Shown here piece after piece: positions 48,481 through 61,510 of a stretch of 64,000 bases of DNA (its first letter is position 1; the number at the start of each line of letters is the position of its first letter). The translations under genes and the position numbers were made by a program. The notes below the pieces were generated by a model that did not search any database, was not told the origin of the DNA, and worked only from the letters and a program-made list of their open reading frames with translations. The DNA is from Isoetes taiwanensis. Taxonomy: Eukaryota > Streptophyta > Lycopodiopsida > Isoetales > Isoetaceae. The DNA is taken from NCBI GenBank assembly GCA_021234155.1, contig JAJEKV010000592.1, forward strand, positions 1 through 64,000, read 5' to 3'.

Positions 48481-50857
48481 AGAATACGAATACCATGGAC
48501 CACATCGCCTAATTTAGACCATCTAGACGATCCATGTGGACTATGAGGAAGAAGAGGAAGAGAGAACCCAAGATGGGGAGATGTGGAGGCAACAAGAATG
48601 AAGAGGTGACAGTCAAAGACGACGAGGGCTTATGAGAACACCAACGACCCACCACCGGCATCACAGCCTTACCCCGATGATCATCGACGGGAGAGTACAT
48701 ATTGCAAATGATATCCCTAACTTGTCCTATTAAGAGTGAAACTTCCCGACAACGAGCTCCTAGGCATGATAGCACACCTGTGAATTATGGTAGCGACTTT
48801 ACCGACCACTCCTACCGAGATCCCAAGGAGGTAGTGAGACACTCTTTAAGGCCGGGAAACCAATGTCGGATATCCAAGCCCATCGCCAGATAAGGGAGAT
48901 TCAAGAATAAAGAACCTATCATTCTGCAGGAGGAGTTCCAGAGAGGAGCAAACTCTAGCCAAAGTTTTAAAGGGGACCAAGTTCAAGCCAAATCCGGCCG
49001 CTTCCAGAGCATGAGGGAAGCATCCTAGTAGCATTAATCTAGAAAACGCGAAAGAACAATGTGGAGGGATCATGAAGACCTTATGGCAATAGATATGCTC
49101 ACGGCGGGCGGGCAGAGGCAGGAAGGGCACGGGCCAGGCGAGGGAAGGGTAATACTTCGCTACCCTTCCCGCCTCTTAGCCAAGGTCGATGATAGTCTTC
49201 CACAAGGAGTTCAGCCCAAGGGGAAGAATCTGGCACCTCATAGCACTTTCTCGGGTTTGGACAAAGATCAAGATATACTTCATGGACCATGTCATTCTTT
49301 TCAAGAGAGCAAGAAGCCCATTGCGCCGACTTTGCAGAGAGGGCACTTTTAGGGAAACACTTTCAAAGGGTAGCGAATAAAGACTGAACTTCCTAACTCC
49401 TGAGATGGCAAGAGCATTGAAGGAAGATCGACGAGGAACATCTTGCGCAACATGGGAAAGGGCCAATCATTCAGGATGTCAAGAACTTCTTCAAGCGAGG
49501 CCATCATTGGATTGAAAATTGTCTAAAATTTTTTAAGTTTTGTGCTAAATGTTTTGAAACCCATTGTGCTAAGATATATCTACCTTATCATGTAACCCTT
49601 TATGTATTAATGTACTATTATGATGTTTTTACAAATGAAGTTTTCATATGAATTCTTTTATAACTAAAAATAATTCAATTAACAAGTTAAAATTGATCAA
49701 CATCTAACCCAAATAAAATGTATTGATGACGAATACTGCAAAGAAGGAACCATGCGTGTGGTCTAAGATCAAGACCACCACGCAATTGGGTACCAAGGAA
49801 CTTGTTTGGCGTAGAACAGTGAAGACTTTGAGCAGATATGTCACCGTGAGGTCAATGCAAGGTTGGTGCAGATGAGGAATCGATGCAACATCTCATCAAC
49901 CGGGCGAACAACCTCTCATGAATGCATAGGAAGATGGTCCCTCCACCTCCACCTTGTTTTCCTGGGATGGTGACTAAGTCCCTCACAGGAAGGGAGGCAA
50001 ACCAGGGGAACGCCGGGGACAGGAGAAGGAAGAAGGAGAACTAAGAGTCCATCGCCATCTAGTTCCAAAATCGATCTGTTCTTCCAGCTGGGAGGACAAA
50101 TCTAGCTCGTTGAATACCCGACACACCTAAGGCAAAGAAAAAAGGGCAAGAAAGACAGATGATCATCGTAAAAGGTGATAGTGCTATGAGCAATGTGGGA
50201 AGACAAGGAAGCCGGGCTGGCCTGTGGAAAGACAGTCAGCATGGAGGTCTAAGCATGGCTTGATGAAATGGAAGAATTTGGCAACTCCTACCTGTGATGA
50301 AAGACAAGGACATAGGGAAAGTTGCTACAAATTAACCTTATTGGACCCAAGTAAGGATCCGTGGAAGGGATATGCTAAGTCTAACAAGTCAAGAGGAACA
50401 ATTGCGATTTAAGACCTTCAAAGAAGGCTTTCTCTCAGAAGCACTATGTGCCGAGGTCTCATACTAGCAGACAGATCCAAATAGTTTTTTTACAGTTGAA
50501 TCGAGTGGTAGCTTATCAAAGGGCTAAGTATACCCAAGAATTTATGAGGCTCAGCCGCATGTTCGGAGTGAGAGGCAAGCAATGGATACTTATATTGAGG
50601 GGTTGCAAATAATATCAAGAGAGGCTTGTTAGAGCAATCAACCCAAGGTCGGGCCATGAGGTCAAGATAAAGCTATAAGTTTGAAGAGGCACCAAAGAAC
50701 TCCCAGAGAAGCAATCAACCCTCAGGGTAAGAGTTGAGGCATTATCGTGGACAATATCGGGTAGGCAATCGCCAGCCTACACCATCGAGGGGTCGGCAGA
50801 ACAAGGCAGGGTAAGAACAAAGCTTTTTGGGGGCCTGTAAAGCCCACTTAATGCATC
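48481..50857 (+). pseudogene. gag capsid and zinc-knuckle region, broken
   Basis: Near 50470-50600 the plus strand reads QLNRVVAYQRAKYTQEFMRL followed by MDTYIEGLQ, matching the layout of the Ty3/gypsy capsid C-terminal region (F..L...v..Y...F..L, FI.GL). Around 50830 ACKAHLMHRGE looks like a damaged zinc knuckle. The first 2 kb has only fragmentary reading, such as the acidic run near 48540. It would have packaged the element RNA. Confidence 0.6.
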
Positions 50858-51240
50858 GTGGGGAAGTGTTTTAAAGCGTCTTTCCCCTCCGGCAGTTTGT
50901 CAAGGAAAAGAGATGAGGAATGCATTGAGAAAAAGTTATGTTCCGGTGCTTCCAAGCAGTACGTAATCAACATGATTGCCCATTCATCATGCGGTCGCCT
51001 TTTGGCGAATTTTTGGATTGGGACTCCCCAACGTTTTTTTGACGAGGGCGATGACAGCCAGGAGGCCTAGGACTTCATAGATGGTGAGTGTCACATATGT
51101 GCAAACATTGAGGCGGTGATATAGAGAATCAACAATCGGCTATCGCTGGCCGAGGGGATCATAGATAGTGAATCATATGTAGTCCTCATAGATACGTGTA
51201 GCTCTCATAATTTTGCATCTCCTAGATTGGTGCTCTAATG
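50858..51240 (+). pseudogene. Retropepsin-like protease, active site altered
   Basis: 51182-51237 reads VLIDTCSSHNFASPRLVL. This is the aspartic protease core of Ty3/gypsy elements (..LIDTGAS..F.S) with the conserved glycine replaced by cysteine. It is followed directly by a stop. It lies between gag and RT, as expected. Confidence 0.8.
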
Positions 51241-51573
51241 AAGAACAAAGGTATTGAAGTCAAGCCAAGGCCGCTATTATGGCAAGCAGCCATTAGGCAT
51301 ACTAGGGGAGGAGGATCATCTTTGATATAGACCTTAGTGGGACTAAGGGCCGATGGGGCGAGTCATGGATATCGGAAGGTATGATCTTATTGTGGGAATG
51401 GAATTTTGAAGCCAAATGTAAAGCAAAGAATTGATTGTGACCAGGAACGAAGTCACCATGACTAAGCACTGTGACCAAGAAGAAGTTGATAGTCAAAAAG
51501 GTAAGAAGCTAGAATTCTCCCATGCGGTGTATTTCTTTGAAGCGCCCAAGGAAGAGTATAGAAAGGGAATAAG

Positions 51574-52560
51574 GTGGACTACATCTTGAGGATGGAATCG
51601 GTTGAGCCAGCAGCGGGGATGGAAGGCGAAAGGGAACAGTACCCAAGCGGGGTAGCAAGGCTTATTTCGAAGTTCAAGGATGTATTTCCGGATGAAATCC
51701 AGCCTGCCAATTTCCAATATAGGGGTGTGGAATGTGATCACATTGGCTCCGGATCGAAGCCTACCAAGAAGGCCATATAGAATGAGCACCGGAATTGATT
51801 GAGCTCAAGAAGCGGCTTGCAGGAATTGCTCGAGCTTGGATTTATAAAGTTAAAGTGTGTCTCCTTTTGGCACCTACTCTTTGTCAAGAAGAAAGATGGA
51901 ACTTAAGAATGTGCATAGACCATCGCCCGGCTAAATGCTGGGCGATAAAGAATAAGTATGCATTGCCAAGGGCTGATGACCTAATGGATCGCCTACAAGG
52001 AGCAAAGGTATTCTCTAAAAATTGATTTGAGATCGTGATTACCATCGATAAGAATAAAAGAAGAGGATATCCATAAGACCGCCGTAATCCGCTTTCGAGC
52101 GGTATGGTCATTTTGAGTTCTGATGAATGCCCTTTGGACTATCCAATGCTCCAGTAACGCGTATGTAAATATCATGAACGACATCTTCGTGAGACTTCTT
52201 GGATGAGTTTGTTATTGTCTTCTTCGACTGATATTCTAGTTACAAGAAGTCCCTTGAAGAGCATTCACGCGATCTCGTGAAAGTGTTGGAAAAGTTGAGA
52301 CGCCATGGGTTGTATGGGAAGCTCTCTAAGTGCCACTTTGCAACAAAAATGAGTGGAATATTTGGGGCATGTAGTAACATCCGAGGGAATCTCCACGAGA
52401 TCCATCTAAGATTGAGGCAATAGTTGATTGGCCAGCTCCAAGGAATGTGGCGTATAAGAAGCTTTCTCGGGTTGGCGTATGGATATTACAGAAAGTTCGT
52501 GGAAGGACTTTGCTAAGTGGGCGCCCTCTGTCGGACCTCACTAAGGCCAAGAAGATTAAG
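51574..52560 (+). pseudogene. Reverse transcriptase domain, broken
   Basis: The reading begins with SKFKDVFPDEIQPANF at about 51665, then ELKKRLAGI. It goes on to the fingers/palm block [11 protein letters not shown] and [20 protein letters not shown] (51890-52010). Near 52200-52330 it has VIVFFD, SLEEHSRDLVKVLEKLRRHG and KLSKCHF. The YVDD catalytic box cannot be seen intact: the region is frameshifted around 52100-52230. Many internal stops are present. Confidence 0.88.
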
Positions 52561-53070
52561 GATTGACTAGCCATTGGTTAGAGAAAGTCCAAGCTTCTTT
52601 TGAGAAGCTTAAAGAGGTTTTAACAATAAAAGACAAAGGCTTGTTCTCCGGATCCGAAAGTAAAGATAAGTTGATAGCAACGATGCAAAGCAAGATAGCA
52701 ACAGGGCGCCTTGATGCAAGAAGGAAGGGTAGTCGCCAACACTTCGAAGAAGATGAACGACGCCGAGCAACGCTACCCAACCCATGATCAGGAGCTGCTA
52801 GCCATTGTCGTGGCATTGAGGATATGGAGGCATTATCTCGCCCGAAGGAAGTTTCCGATTGGATACCCGATCACCGAGCCTTCAAGATCTTTTTTCACCC
52901 AGCCACTCCTCAACTTAAGGCAAAGGAGGTGGATGGAATTCCTGAGGAGTATGATTTTTGATATTATATATAAGCCCCGTAAGCTTAATGTTGTAGCGTA
53001 TGCCCTCTCCAGGAGACCATTTCGAGACAAGGACGATTGTAATGCGATTTCCAATTTTCGAAAGTGAGTT
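52561..53070 (+). pseudogene. RNase H domain, mostly readable
   Basis: 52711-53040 stays open: ASKK-type text NTSKKMNDAEQRYPTHDQEL then LAIVVALRIWRHYL and LRQRRWMEFL, ending KPRKLNVVAYALSRR. This is the RNase H domain and connection before integrase. The usual A-D-ALSR aspartate is Y here. It would degrade RNA in the RNA/DNA hybrid. Confidence 0.9.
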
Positions 53071-53149
53071 TGGCAAGAAGATTGAGGAGTCCTTGCCAAC
53101 AGATGTGGACTTCAAGGAGGTATGGGAAAGTCTTTCCAAGGAAGCTTAA

Positions 53150-54240
53150 CGGATAAGGAGTGGGAAGCCTTCAAGCATTATAGGAAGGAAGGCAACCCGT
53201 TGTATCACAAGCATAAGTTGTGTGTGCCCGAATCATCGTGGGTGGGAAGTTAATTCTTCACGACACACATAAGAGCCCAATTGTGGCATGCCGGCTTCAT
53301 GAAGACCTATTTCAAGATTCGGGCAGCTATTCTGGCCAGGAATGAAGAGGCAGAGCTGCATATATTTAGGATTGCCGCCTATGTCACAGACTCAAGGCGG
53401 AGCAACTTCGATTCCGTGTGCTTTAGAGCCATTGGGGTGCCAAATGCAAAGTGGAGGTCATAAGCATGGATTTCATCACAGGTCTCCCAAGAACTCTTCG
53501 AGGCAAGGATGCATTGATGGTTGTCGAGATAAGTTATCTAAGATGGCACATTTTGTGCCTTGCAAGACTAATCGACACCGCATTAGATACCGCCAAGTTA
53601 TTTGTAAGGGAGATTTTTTAGACTCCATGGCATGCCTCGAGATAATATCTGATAGAGATTCTAAGTTTATGAGTGCCTTTGGCGGGATCTCTTTTAGCAC
53701 CATTCGCATCGAAGCTCTCCATGAGCACGGTATATCATCCCCAAACAGATGGCCGACGGAAGGACCGAATCGGATCATTGAAGACATGCTTCGCTATGTG
53801 TGGAATAAGCAGTCAAGTGGGATGAGTACATCCACTTGGTGGAATTCGCCGCTTAACAAGGTGCAAGCAGGAGTCATCCGTGATGTCTCCTTTCATGGTA
53901 AATTACGGGTACCGGTGCTTAACCCGGATACCGGCACAATCCCGTGTCCAAGGTAGAAGTGTCCCGCCAGATGTTAGGGGATATGCAGCAGCTAGTGGAA
54001 GAAGTAAGGGGTTATTTATTGGCAGCAAGAAGTCGGCGTAAGAGTGTAGCCGACAAGCTGTGGACCGTAAGAGAGTTCAAGGTAGGAGATAACGCCCGGG
54101 TTGAAGATCAAGGTGAAGCAAGCCAAGCCGCTGGATTGGGAGTTGCAAGAAGCTTGCCCTAGGTGGGCTGGTGGCTCAAGATTTTGGAGAAAGTGGGCTC
54201 TCAAGCCTACAAGTTGGATCTTAGGCCCATCTCAAGGTTC
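53150..54240 (+). pseudogene. Integrase (zinc-binding, catalytic core and C-terminal domain), broken
   Basis: CRLCHRLKAE near 53375-53400 is the CxxC half of the HHCC zinc site. The core follows: MDFITGLPRTLRGKDALMVV from 53466 (first catalytic aspartate), then EIISDRDSKFMSAF near 53640 (second). Near 53760 TE..NRIIEDMLR gives the catalytic glutamate region. Several frames are needed to read through. 53944-54230 gives ARSRRKSVADK, REFKVGD and YKLDLRP, the GPY/F-type tail that binds DNA. Confidence 0.9.
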
Positions 54241-54249
54241 AAGGTCTTC

Positions 54250-54510
54250 CAATGAAGTTTATTAAAAGGCACAATCCTAACCCCAGGGAGGTTTTGGATA
54301 CTCCAACCTTGTTGGAAATGACTGAGGAGCAAGTAGAAATAGTGTCCTGGAATTACTTCTTGATAAGTCATTCAAGAAGACTAGGAGGTCTCAGCCCTCC
54401 CAATATTTGGTTAAGTGGAAGCACTTACCCGTGGAAGACTTAACATGGGTATTGAAGCAAGACTTGGAGAAGCAATACCAGAATTTATGAAGGAGTTTGA
54501 TGGGCGAATC
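54250..54510 (+). pseudogene. Chromodomain remnant at the integrase C-terminus
   Basis: 54345-54500 reads SQPSQYLVKWKHLPVEDLTW and then LKQDLEKQYQN before a stop. The YLVKWK..P.ED.TW pattern is the chromodomain fold found at the end of chromoviral integrases, thought to guide insertion to marked chromatin. It identifies the element as a chromovirus rather than an Athila/Tat-type element. The final aromatic position is kept (YLVKW, TW). Confidence 0.8.
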
Positions 54511-55399
54511 GCTCTTAATTGGTCTAATTCCCGACTTGCTGTGTGGTTAGCTAGTATGTTGTTAGTTAGTTTTAAGCCCGGGCGCATGCATTCTAGTTAG
54601 TAGGGTGCATGTGCCGTAACCTTGGATCGTAATGGGCTTATGATGGGATACGCTTTAGGGCATTCTTCTAGGCCACACGCATTAAGAGCGCATGACCATT
54701 AGGGTCATGTGTGAGTGAGGATGAGGCATGGTGGGCGATGATGGGACATCGATCGGATGATCTCTATGCCACGACGCGGGCACGCACACCGGGCCGTAGG
54801 GAGGGTCATGGTGAAGGCTAAAGTGATCATGCGCGCGATGATGGGATCGTGAGACGTTCCCTAGCCAAAACCCTAGGGGCATGATGTGAATGGGGTGTAC
54901 TGACCGGGATCGTGGTACAAGGTAGCACTCGATCATGGGCAATGATGGGAGCATCTTAAATGATCCCTAAGCTCAACCGAAAGGGCCATGATCTTGGGCA
55001 AGGTAGGACAACCTTGGAGCCAAGAGTTCGCTCAAGGAGGTAAGGGGGGTGGTCCCCTAAAACCACAAATTATTAACTAAACTAACGTAATGTGCTCCTT
55101 TTTTGGGGCAAGTAGAAGGAGGACTTCAACGAGGAGCGCCAAGCATTTAGATGATAGGGGAGCCATAATTTAGATTATGAACCCTAATAACTCTTATAAT
55201 AGTAATTTGAATTATTATAAGTATTAACGTTGTTAAGGCTATATAATTTTGTATAAGTACTGAGATATAGCCTAAATTTTGACCTTTTTAACTAATAAAA
55301 CTTGATTGCTAAACTAAATTAAAGGTTATGACATGTTTTTGTTTTGCGGTGCATAAGGTAGATCACACCTTTAGCTAATGCAGACACAAAGATTGTCCT
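54511..55399 (+). other. 3' noncoding region of the chromovirus
   Basis: Noncoding between the chromodomain and the purine tract, containing repeats of CATGAT.GGG and GATGATGGGA (about 54690-54960). Its GTGGTC..AAACCACAAATTATTAA stretch near 55050 has a counterpart at about 62220 in the second element. Confidence 0.6.
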
Positions 55400-55409
55400 G
55401 TTGGGAGAA
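55400..55409 (+). other. Polypurine tract (degenerate)
   Basis: GTTGGGAGAA directly precedes the TGACGGTC start of the 3' LTR. The related element has GGTGGGGAGAA in the same place at 62910-62920, so one purine has become T here. Confidence 0.65.
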
Positions 55410-57038
55410 TGACGGTCCAGGGAATATACGTAAATACATTATATTCCTGATTCACTATACAAGTCTATCATTCATAGCCTTGTATACCATAGGGTGTGGC
55501 ACTAGGGCATGGCAAGTTATTCTCATAACTTAGCCAACCATAGGTTTAGACCATTATCCACATTGGCCTTAACCTATGGGGGCACCCGCCACACGGGACT
55601 CAACCCGATTGGTGCCACGCGGGCATCCTAGGTGGACCTAGCTTATATAGGCCTAAACCCTAACCCTAGGCCTCTTTCCCGCCCTAGCACCGAGAGAGAC
55701 TCACCTACTCGTTAAACCCCGCTTCTAAACATCGCTTGTTGTGGCATAGGTGCAAAAGAGCTCCCAGGTGGTAGACTTCTATTCTTGGAGTAGGATAAAG
55801 CACTTGTGAGTCAAGACCATGGAGGCACGGATCCGGGAGGGAGAGCATCAGAGTGTATGTAGAATAGTAGTCGATAGCTTATATCCGAATTAGCATTCCC
55901 GAGATATCCTAGTATCTTTGTATCTAGAGTAGAGCCATCCTAGAGCCCATATTCAACATCTTGAACCCTAATCAAGGAACCCTAACTATTAGTTAGATTT
56001 GTATGATTAGGTTAAGATGTTCTTCTTATGATTATTCTCATGATGTGATGATTATGGATGTTGGTTGATCTTGTTTGCCCTCTTGTATTGGGAAGGGGTA
56101 GAGACCTAGAGCCATATGTAGTATGCTCCCTAGAGAGCATCCTTAGTTCCTATTAGTTAGCGACTTTGCATAGGAGCCCACCAGGTTATTGAGGCTATGA
56201 TATGACTTCTCCAAGACCATACAACGGGCTAGAGGGAAAGTGGAGGGAGGATCCCCCGAAAGGGGGGGCGGGGATCCCATAGTGGGCTGGGGCTTATGGT
56301 GGTCACTTCTGGTGGGCCGGGCATGGGTCCGGACACCTCCGGGCGCATGGTGTCGCCTCGCTTCCCTCGAGAGCCGCAAGTGTCGCCTTGGCTCTCGCTT
56401 TGGGGGTTCGGGCCTGGCACGGCCGCGGTGGTCGCCATCGATTCTCTCAGGGCCGCCCACGGCACCTCTAGATCCGGGAAGGGGAGATGCAACCCTTCCG
56501 CCTCATCGGACCAGGGAGATGCAACCTGGAGTAGTCCCGATGGGTGATGCCATGGGATTGCGTGATCCGAAGGCTAGAGTCCTGTCAGAGCCTCGATTTA
56601 GCCCATCCGCAAAGTATGCACGTGAGGGGCGGTGGAGTGGTCAACCCTAGCCATTTGTTCTATGCCGCCCCGCCATTGCCATGACGGTCTGTTCTATCTT
56701 TGAGGCCTAGTGGTCGGTCATCCTCCCACGAAGTCCGGAGCCGGGTAGGAGCTCTCATGTTTCACGGTTTGTGCTTATCATCTTTGTATTGGTATATATA
56801 TGTTGATGCACTACCCCTCGAGGTAGTATTTGTATATGTTGATGCTAGTTCTGACGGTTATCGTCACGCTATAGGAGCCCATAGGGAAGGGGCGCTGAAG
56901 ACACCTTTCAGTGTTCTCCCCGCACTAAGGGTCACCGAGTCGCGAAAAGACGGAGGGTCTGCGGCGGTTGTTGAGTCGGGATGGGGGATTTCCACGAGTG
57001 TACGGTGGATGCCTTGATGTTTAGCGTGGAGCGCCACA
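55410..57038 (+). repeat. 3' LTR
   Basis: Direct repeat of 44002-45612 with many small indels; starts TGACGGTCC and ends near GCGCCACA. The TATA-like CTTATATAGGC is at 55642-55652 and the GC-rich second half is at about 56220-57000. Confidence 0.88.
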
Positions 57039-60000
57039 TCAGCAATCTTGCAACGACACAACGCGATGTAGGGACATGAGCGGTTACCGCAGCCCCTCGT
57101 CCTACGATTTAACATACACAACAAGGAGGAGCATCTTTTCAAGGGATCACATGTCGGCAACACTCTTCGCAACTTGAGGGGATCAGCTCGGATCGTAGAC
57201 ATGAAGCTCAACAATAGTATCTCAAGGAATTCCGGAGTCAACCAGAACGAAGAACATGCAGCAAAACCAAGAATCAAATGCTTTAGGAGGAGGGGAAACC
57301 CTAAAGGAGTATAAACATTTAAGTAGATCTTCAGAATTGTTTTGAAAAAGTGGATGAATTAAAATCCCAATGTAAATGCATATATGTCTATTGTATATCT
57401 CTATGCTCACAGATATAGTGGAGAAACATGAGTTTAAAGTCATGTTCTACTGATTTAGCTTTAGATCAGGAAGCTCCTTCACTTCGACTACCAAAGGAAG
57501 AAGCAAGGAGGCACAACTATAGCCCAAGACCAAAATGGAAGAGCAAGTACGAGGGAGAACGACCAGAGGCCAAACAAACCTTCGACTCCAAACACTTCGA
57601 AATACCCTCGCGTAAGACCGCCGTCCACCCAATGTTAGAATAAGAGACAACAACGGTCATGTCAAGATCATCAACGCGGGCACCGTGACATCGCCGGACG
57701 AGCAACACTACCTTTTGTAGCAAGTGGCGCACTTGACTAACTTATGACATGAGCGGCTTCAACAATGGAAGGAGGAACGCCCCGACATCAACGAGCCAAC
57801 TAAGAAGGCAACATCTCGACAACCACAACTCAAACTTGTGGTAATATAGGGTGATGCGCAATGACACGTGTATTAGATGGAGATGCACTTACGAAAGGCA
57901 CCGCGACGAGGAGATATGCCTTCAACAACTAGGTGATGGCTTCGTCGGGTAATTCTACCCAGTAATTAGAAGAAAGGAAGCCGATCGTATCTCCGACATG
58001 TGGCACGTCAAAACGCCCAAGGTAGAAGCATTCGACACCTTAACGACAAGGATAGCAACTGAAGCACCTTCGGCGAAAAGAGAGTTCGAGATAATAGCCA
58101 GGCTATTCAACGACAAGAGTATATCTAAAGCAAGTACTTCTTCAACTCAAGGGTCAAGCTGCACAGATATAAGGATCCATCACCCCGACAACATAGCCAG
58201 CAGGGAGGAGAGCCATGATGCTTTACTTGACAGAGAGACCGACATGCATAGAAGGACAAAGGTCAGGAACTGAAAGCTGGAGAAGTGTTAGCAAACCGCT
58301 TCCACGAAGCCCCCTAGAGGCAACAGACGACAAAACCGACGAGCACAATCAAAGTCACCGGAGGGTACCTCAAGACAAGAAGACAAGATAGCACCTGTGG
58401 AACGCGGACAACGTCCAAGCCATGTGATCGAGGGGATCAAACGAGGAAGTTTGGAAGCTCGATGGAGAACCAACTAGGTGAGGCGAGCCGATGACTTGCA
58501 CGCGGCCTTGCATGCAACTTGGTGAACCCAAGGATGAACGATTCAAAGAACAACCGTAGAAGAGAACAACCCTAAGAGTATTGCTAAAGGAATCGCGGCA
58601 CAGCCTCAAGAGACTTCCAAATAGCTTCAAGTATCATGAAGGGGAGAACAATTACCGAACGAGACCAGGAAGGTGAGACGAAATGTCGTAAGCATCAACG
58701 ACCAGCACACCTTTCGTTAGAATGTGATGCAAAGCGTGTTGTGCCAGAGTCGACAAACATCGGAGGGCCCAAGCATATAAACAAGTTACCCGAGCAAGCC
58801 GACATCGACAAATAGGAGGATATAGATCGCCAACACCATCACCAGAGGAACACCGATGACATTGCCAAGGAGTAGGTGCGCAACCTCAAGGGAGGCACAA
58901 GGGAGACCCATTAGCTCTAGTAGTAATTGTAATTATGTAAGCTATATGTTTGCATGTATAGTTCCCTTTGTTATTCCTTCCCTCCCATAGCCGCATAAAT
59001 GATCAAAGGAAGAGATGTCATGCAAGTTGCGTGGGGTGAAGCAATCAACATCGCCAACACTCTTCGGGCAACACGATAACGACAAGAGGACTCGACGATG
59101 AGACATCGATGGAGTCGAAGAAACAATATCGGATACAGAGTCGCCCTTAGCCGCCAAGACAAAGAGTTCAAGATGAAAGATCTCTTTTTCAAGCGCCACC
59201 TTCAGGCATTTGAAAAGCGCATGCAAGATTCAAGTGATCAACTACACCATCAAGCCACCAACAATGAGAGGCTTCTAGCGAACAAAGTCAACCTCTACAT
59301 CAAAGAGAAGCCACCGTCCAAGGAGACTAAAGTATCGAAGCGACTCGGAAGAACGCTACCTTGCTCCTTCAAGCAGTAACGAAGTGGATGAGCTTCTAGC
59401 AAGCTCAAGGATCTAAGGCCATGGGGCCTAGTAGGTTAAAATGTATGGACTGTGAACATCCATATTGGGATTAGAAGGCAATTCTCGATATTCTCGTTGA
59501 AAGGATTGCCCAATTGGGAAGGAAACGATAGGAGCAACTAAAATTATACCTATTGTTAACAGACATCCAATGTATTGAAACCACTTGGTGAGATTGATCT
59601 CCTCACTAAGAAGGAATCATTACTAGGGTAATTGTTGACCATGTATAAATCTAGTATCTCCAAAAGAATAATCCAACCGAAAGAAAGAAGTAATCTAACA
59701 AGTCCCGCCAACTTGTTACGATGACATCAATTCGATTGGTAGGAATATTCCAAGAGTTTAAATAACTAAGAAAGGGGAATCTCTAGAATAATAAAAAGAA
59801 TAGTACATGCAAGGTATATCTAAAATAAGAATTATAGTAATCAAATAGTCTTTTGAGACAAAAGGAATCGTCATGACAAAAACCCGGTTTAGAATCGTTC
59901 TAGCTAAGTAGGTAACCCATGAACTATATTGAAATAAATGATAAACATAATATGTGCATCCATCTTAGATGGTTATATATGTTAGCTAAGGCTAGTAAAT

Positions 60001-61510
60001 TAATGCGCCAAGTAAGAAGCGTATAACCTCTTAAGGGGAGAGAATAGATATGACGTTGTAAAAATGTCATTGAAGGTGCGGGACCATTTTCTTTTCAAGA
60101 AAGTGGGAGGGCTCAATCTTATGATTGAACATTACTTGCACTGAATTGACTGACCCAGAATAGAGTTCACCCGCTAATAGCCGTTTTAATGGAGCGTAAG
60201 ATAGATAGATAGATAGCAGGGAGGCCTTCAACGTGCGAGACCGGCATGATAGCTAACTACACCAACTAAGTGGAGCAAAAACCATGAGAGCAAATGCAAC
60301 GCACTCAAGTCATCTCCAAAATTACTCGACCGCTCAATGGGTGGATGCTTCTAGCCTTAGGTAAGGTGTGCATGCATTATAAGCTTTTAATGTGTCTTAT
60401 AGATAAGTTAAATATAGATCTTAATAACTCAATAGAAATTGCTGCATATATATGTATCATAGGAAATAAGTTAAATAACAACCATAATGTGAGGTAGCAT
60501 GTTAATTAATCCATAAGGATAATCCCTTCCAAGGATAGCTATATGACCCTGGGCCCTTATAAATATAGATAGAAAATAGAATCCTGGAGATACTTTAAGT
60601 GCATCTTAGGATATACCGCCAAGGATAATGCAGACTCAAGGAAACGTAATAAGAAGCACATCTAATTCTTGTGTATGATAATTAAAAACCTTGTCTATGT
60701 AACAATAGGTCTAAATCGGTTATTGTTTAAATAATCACATCTAAAAGTGGTCAAATATTGCAAAGTTAGAGCAAAATATAATTGTACTATCGAAGTAATG
60801 TATCCGATACTCATGATAATGTTAATTAATAAATATTGCTCCAGCGTTTTGCTTCAGCCGACCTTCTGCTTCAAAGACAAACACATAAAATTTAGGGTGA
60901 TAAAAACGGCTTGGAATGCCAAATTTGATATTTGTCACCAAACGATTAACCCCCAAATATCGTACACTGCTTTTGTTTCAACGAATTTCTCAGACCAACC
61001 GCCAGGATTTGAGCACATGCAACCAAGCAAGAAGATGATACACATAAAAATGAAGATTCAATGGCAGACCAAGCCTTATTTGTTGCCATAAGCCATTTCT
61101 TTCTCCATCACAGCCGATTTTTGAGAAGAACGGGAAAAAGATTGGTCGCCAAGCATAAGCATAAGCCAATAAGTCTACCATGTCATTAAGAAATGCCAGC
61201 GATTCATGCTATGGTCGGATTTGGGTTTGCATACATCGGTCCACATGACAAAGAAATAGCAATGAGAATCTATATGAGACTGGCGTTTCATCTTTTTTCC
61301 CTCGATAAGCCAATTTTGCCCCGGCCGAAATGTAGATGGCACAATGTAGAGATCGAGATCAGCACAATGCCAAAATGTACATGGCAACTCAATCAAAACT
61401 CAACACTTGGATTTAAAACCGTAACTAACCTGTTCCACCATCGTGACCTGTGACTAAGAGAGATAAGCATCCGGATCTTTGTAGATGCCATCGAAGCCGC
61501 ATGCCACTTT
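57039..61510. other. Unassigned; acidic/basic-rich degenerate reading at 57.4-59.4 kb
   Basis: 57400-59400 has plus-strand stretches of lysine-, glutamate- and arginine-rich text (for example 57998-58273 and 59098-59379) in shifting frames, as in an eroded gag or other old coding sequence. I found no motif. (GATA)4 lies at 60200-60216. 59400-61510 has nothing I can support. Confidence 0.3.

Larger units (their letters stand above)
44002..57038 (+). mobile_element. Ty3/gypsy chromovirus, complete in structure, inactivated
   Basis: Two related direct LTRs (44002-45612 and 55410-57038) enclose a methionine-tRNA primer site, gag, protease, reverse transcriptase, RNase H, integrase and a chromodomain remnant, in the Ty3/gypsy order, ending with a purine tract. 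All domains contain stops and frameshifts. The 13 kb span and long gag zone suggest extra nested sequence. The flanking bases (TTACG left, TCAGC right) do not form a convincing 5 bp duplication. The LTRs differ by many substitutions and short indels, so the insertion is old unless consensus errors inflate the difference. Confidence 0.92.

Noticed and set aside
44002-57038. Endogenous pararetrovirus (caulimovirid) because of the methionine-tRNA primer site
   Set aside because: There are paired LTRs, an integrase and a chromodomain, and no movement or coat protein signature.
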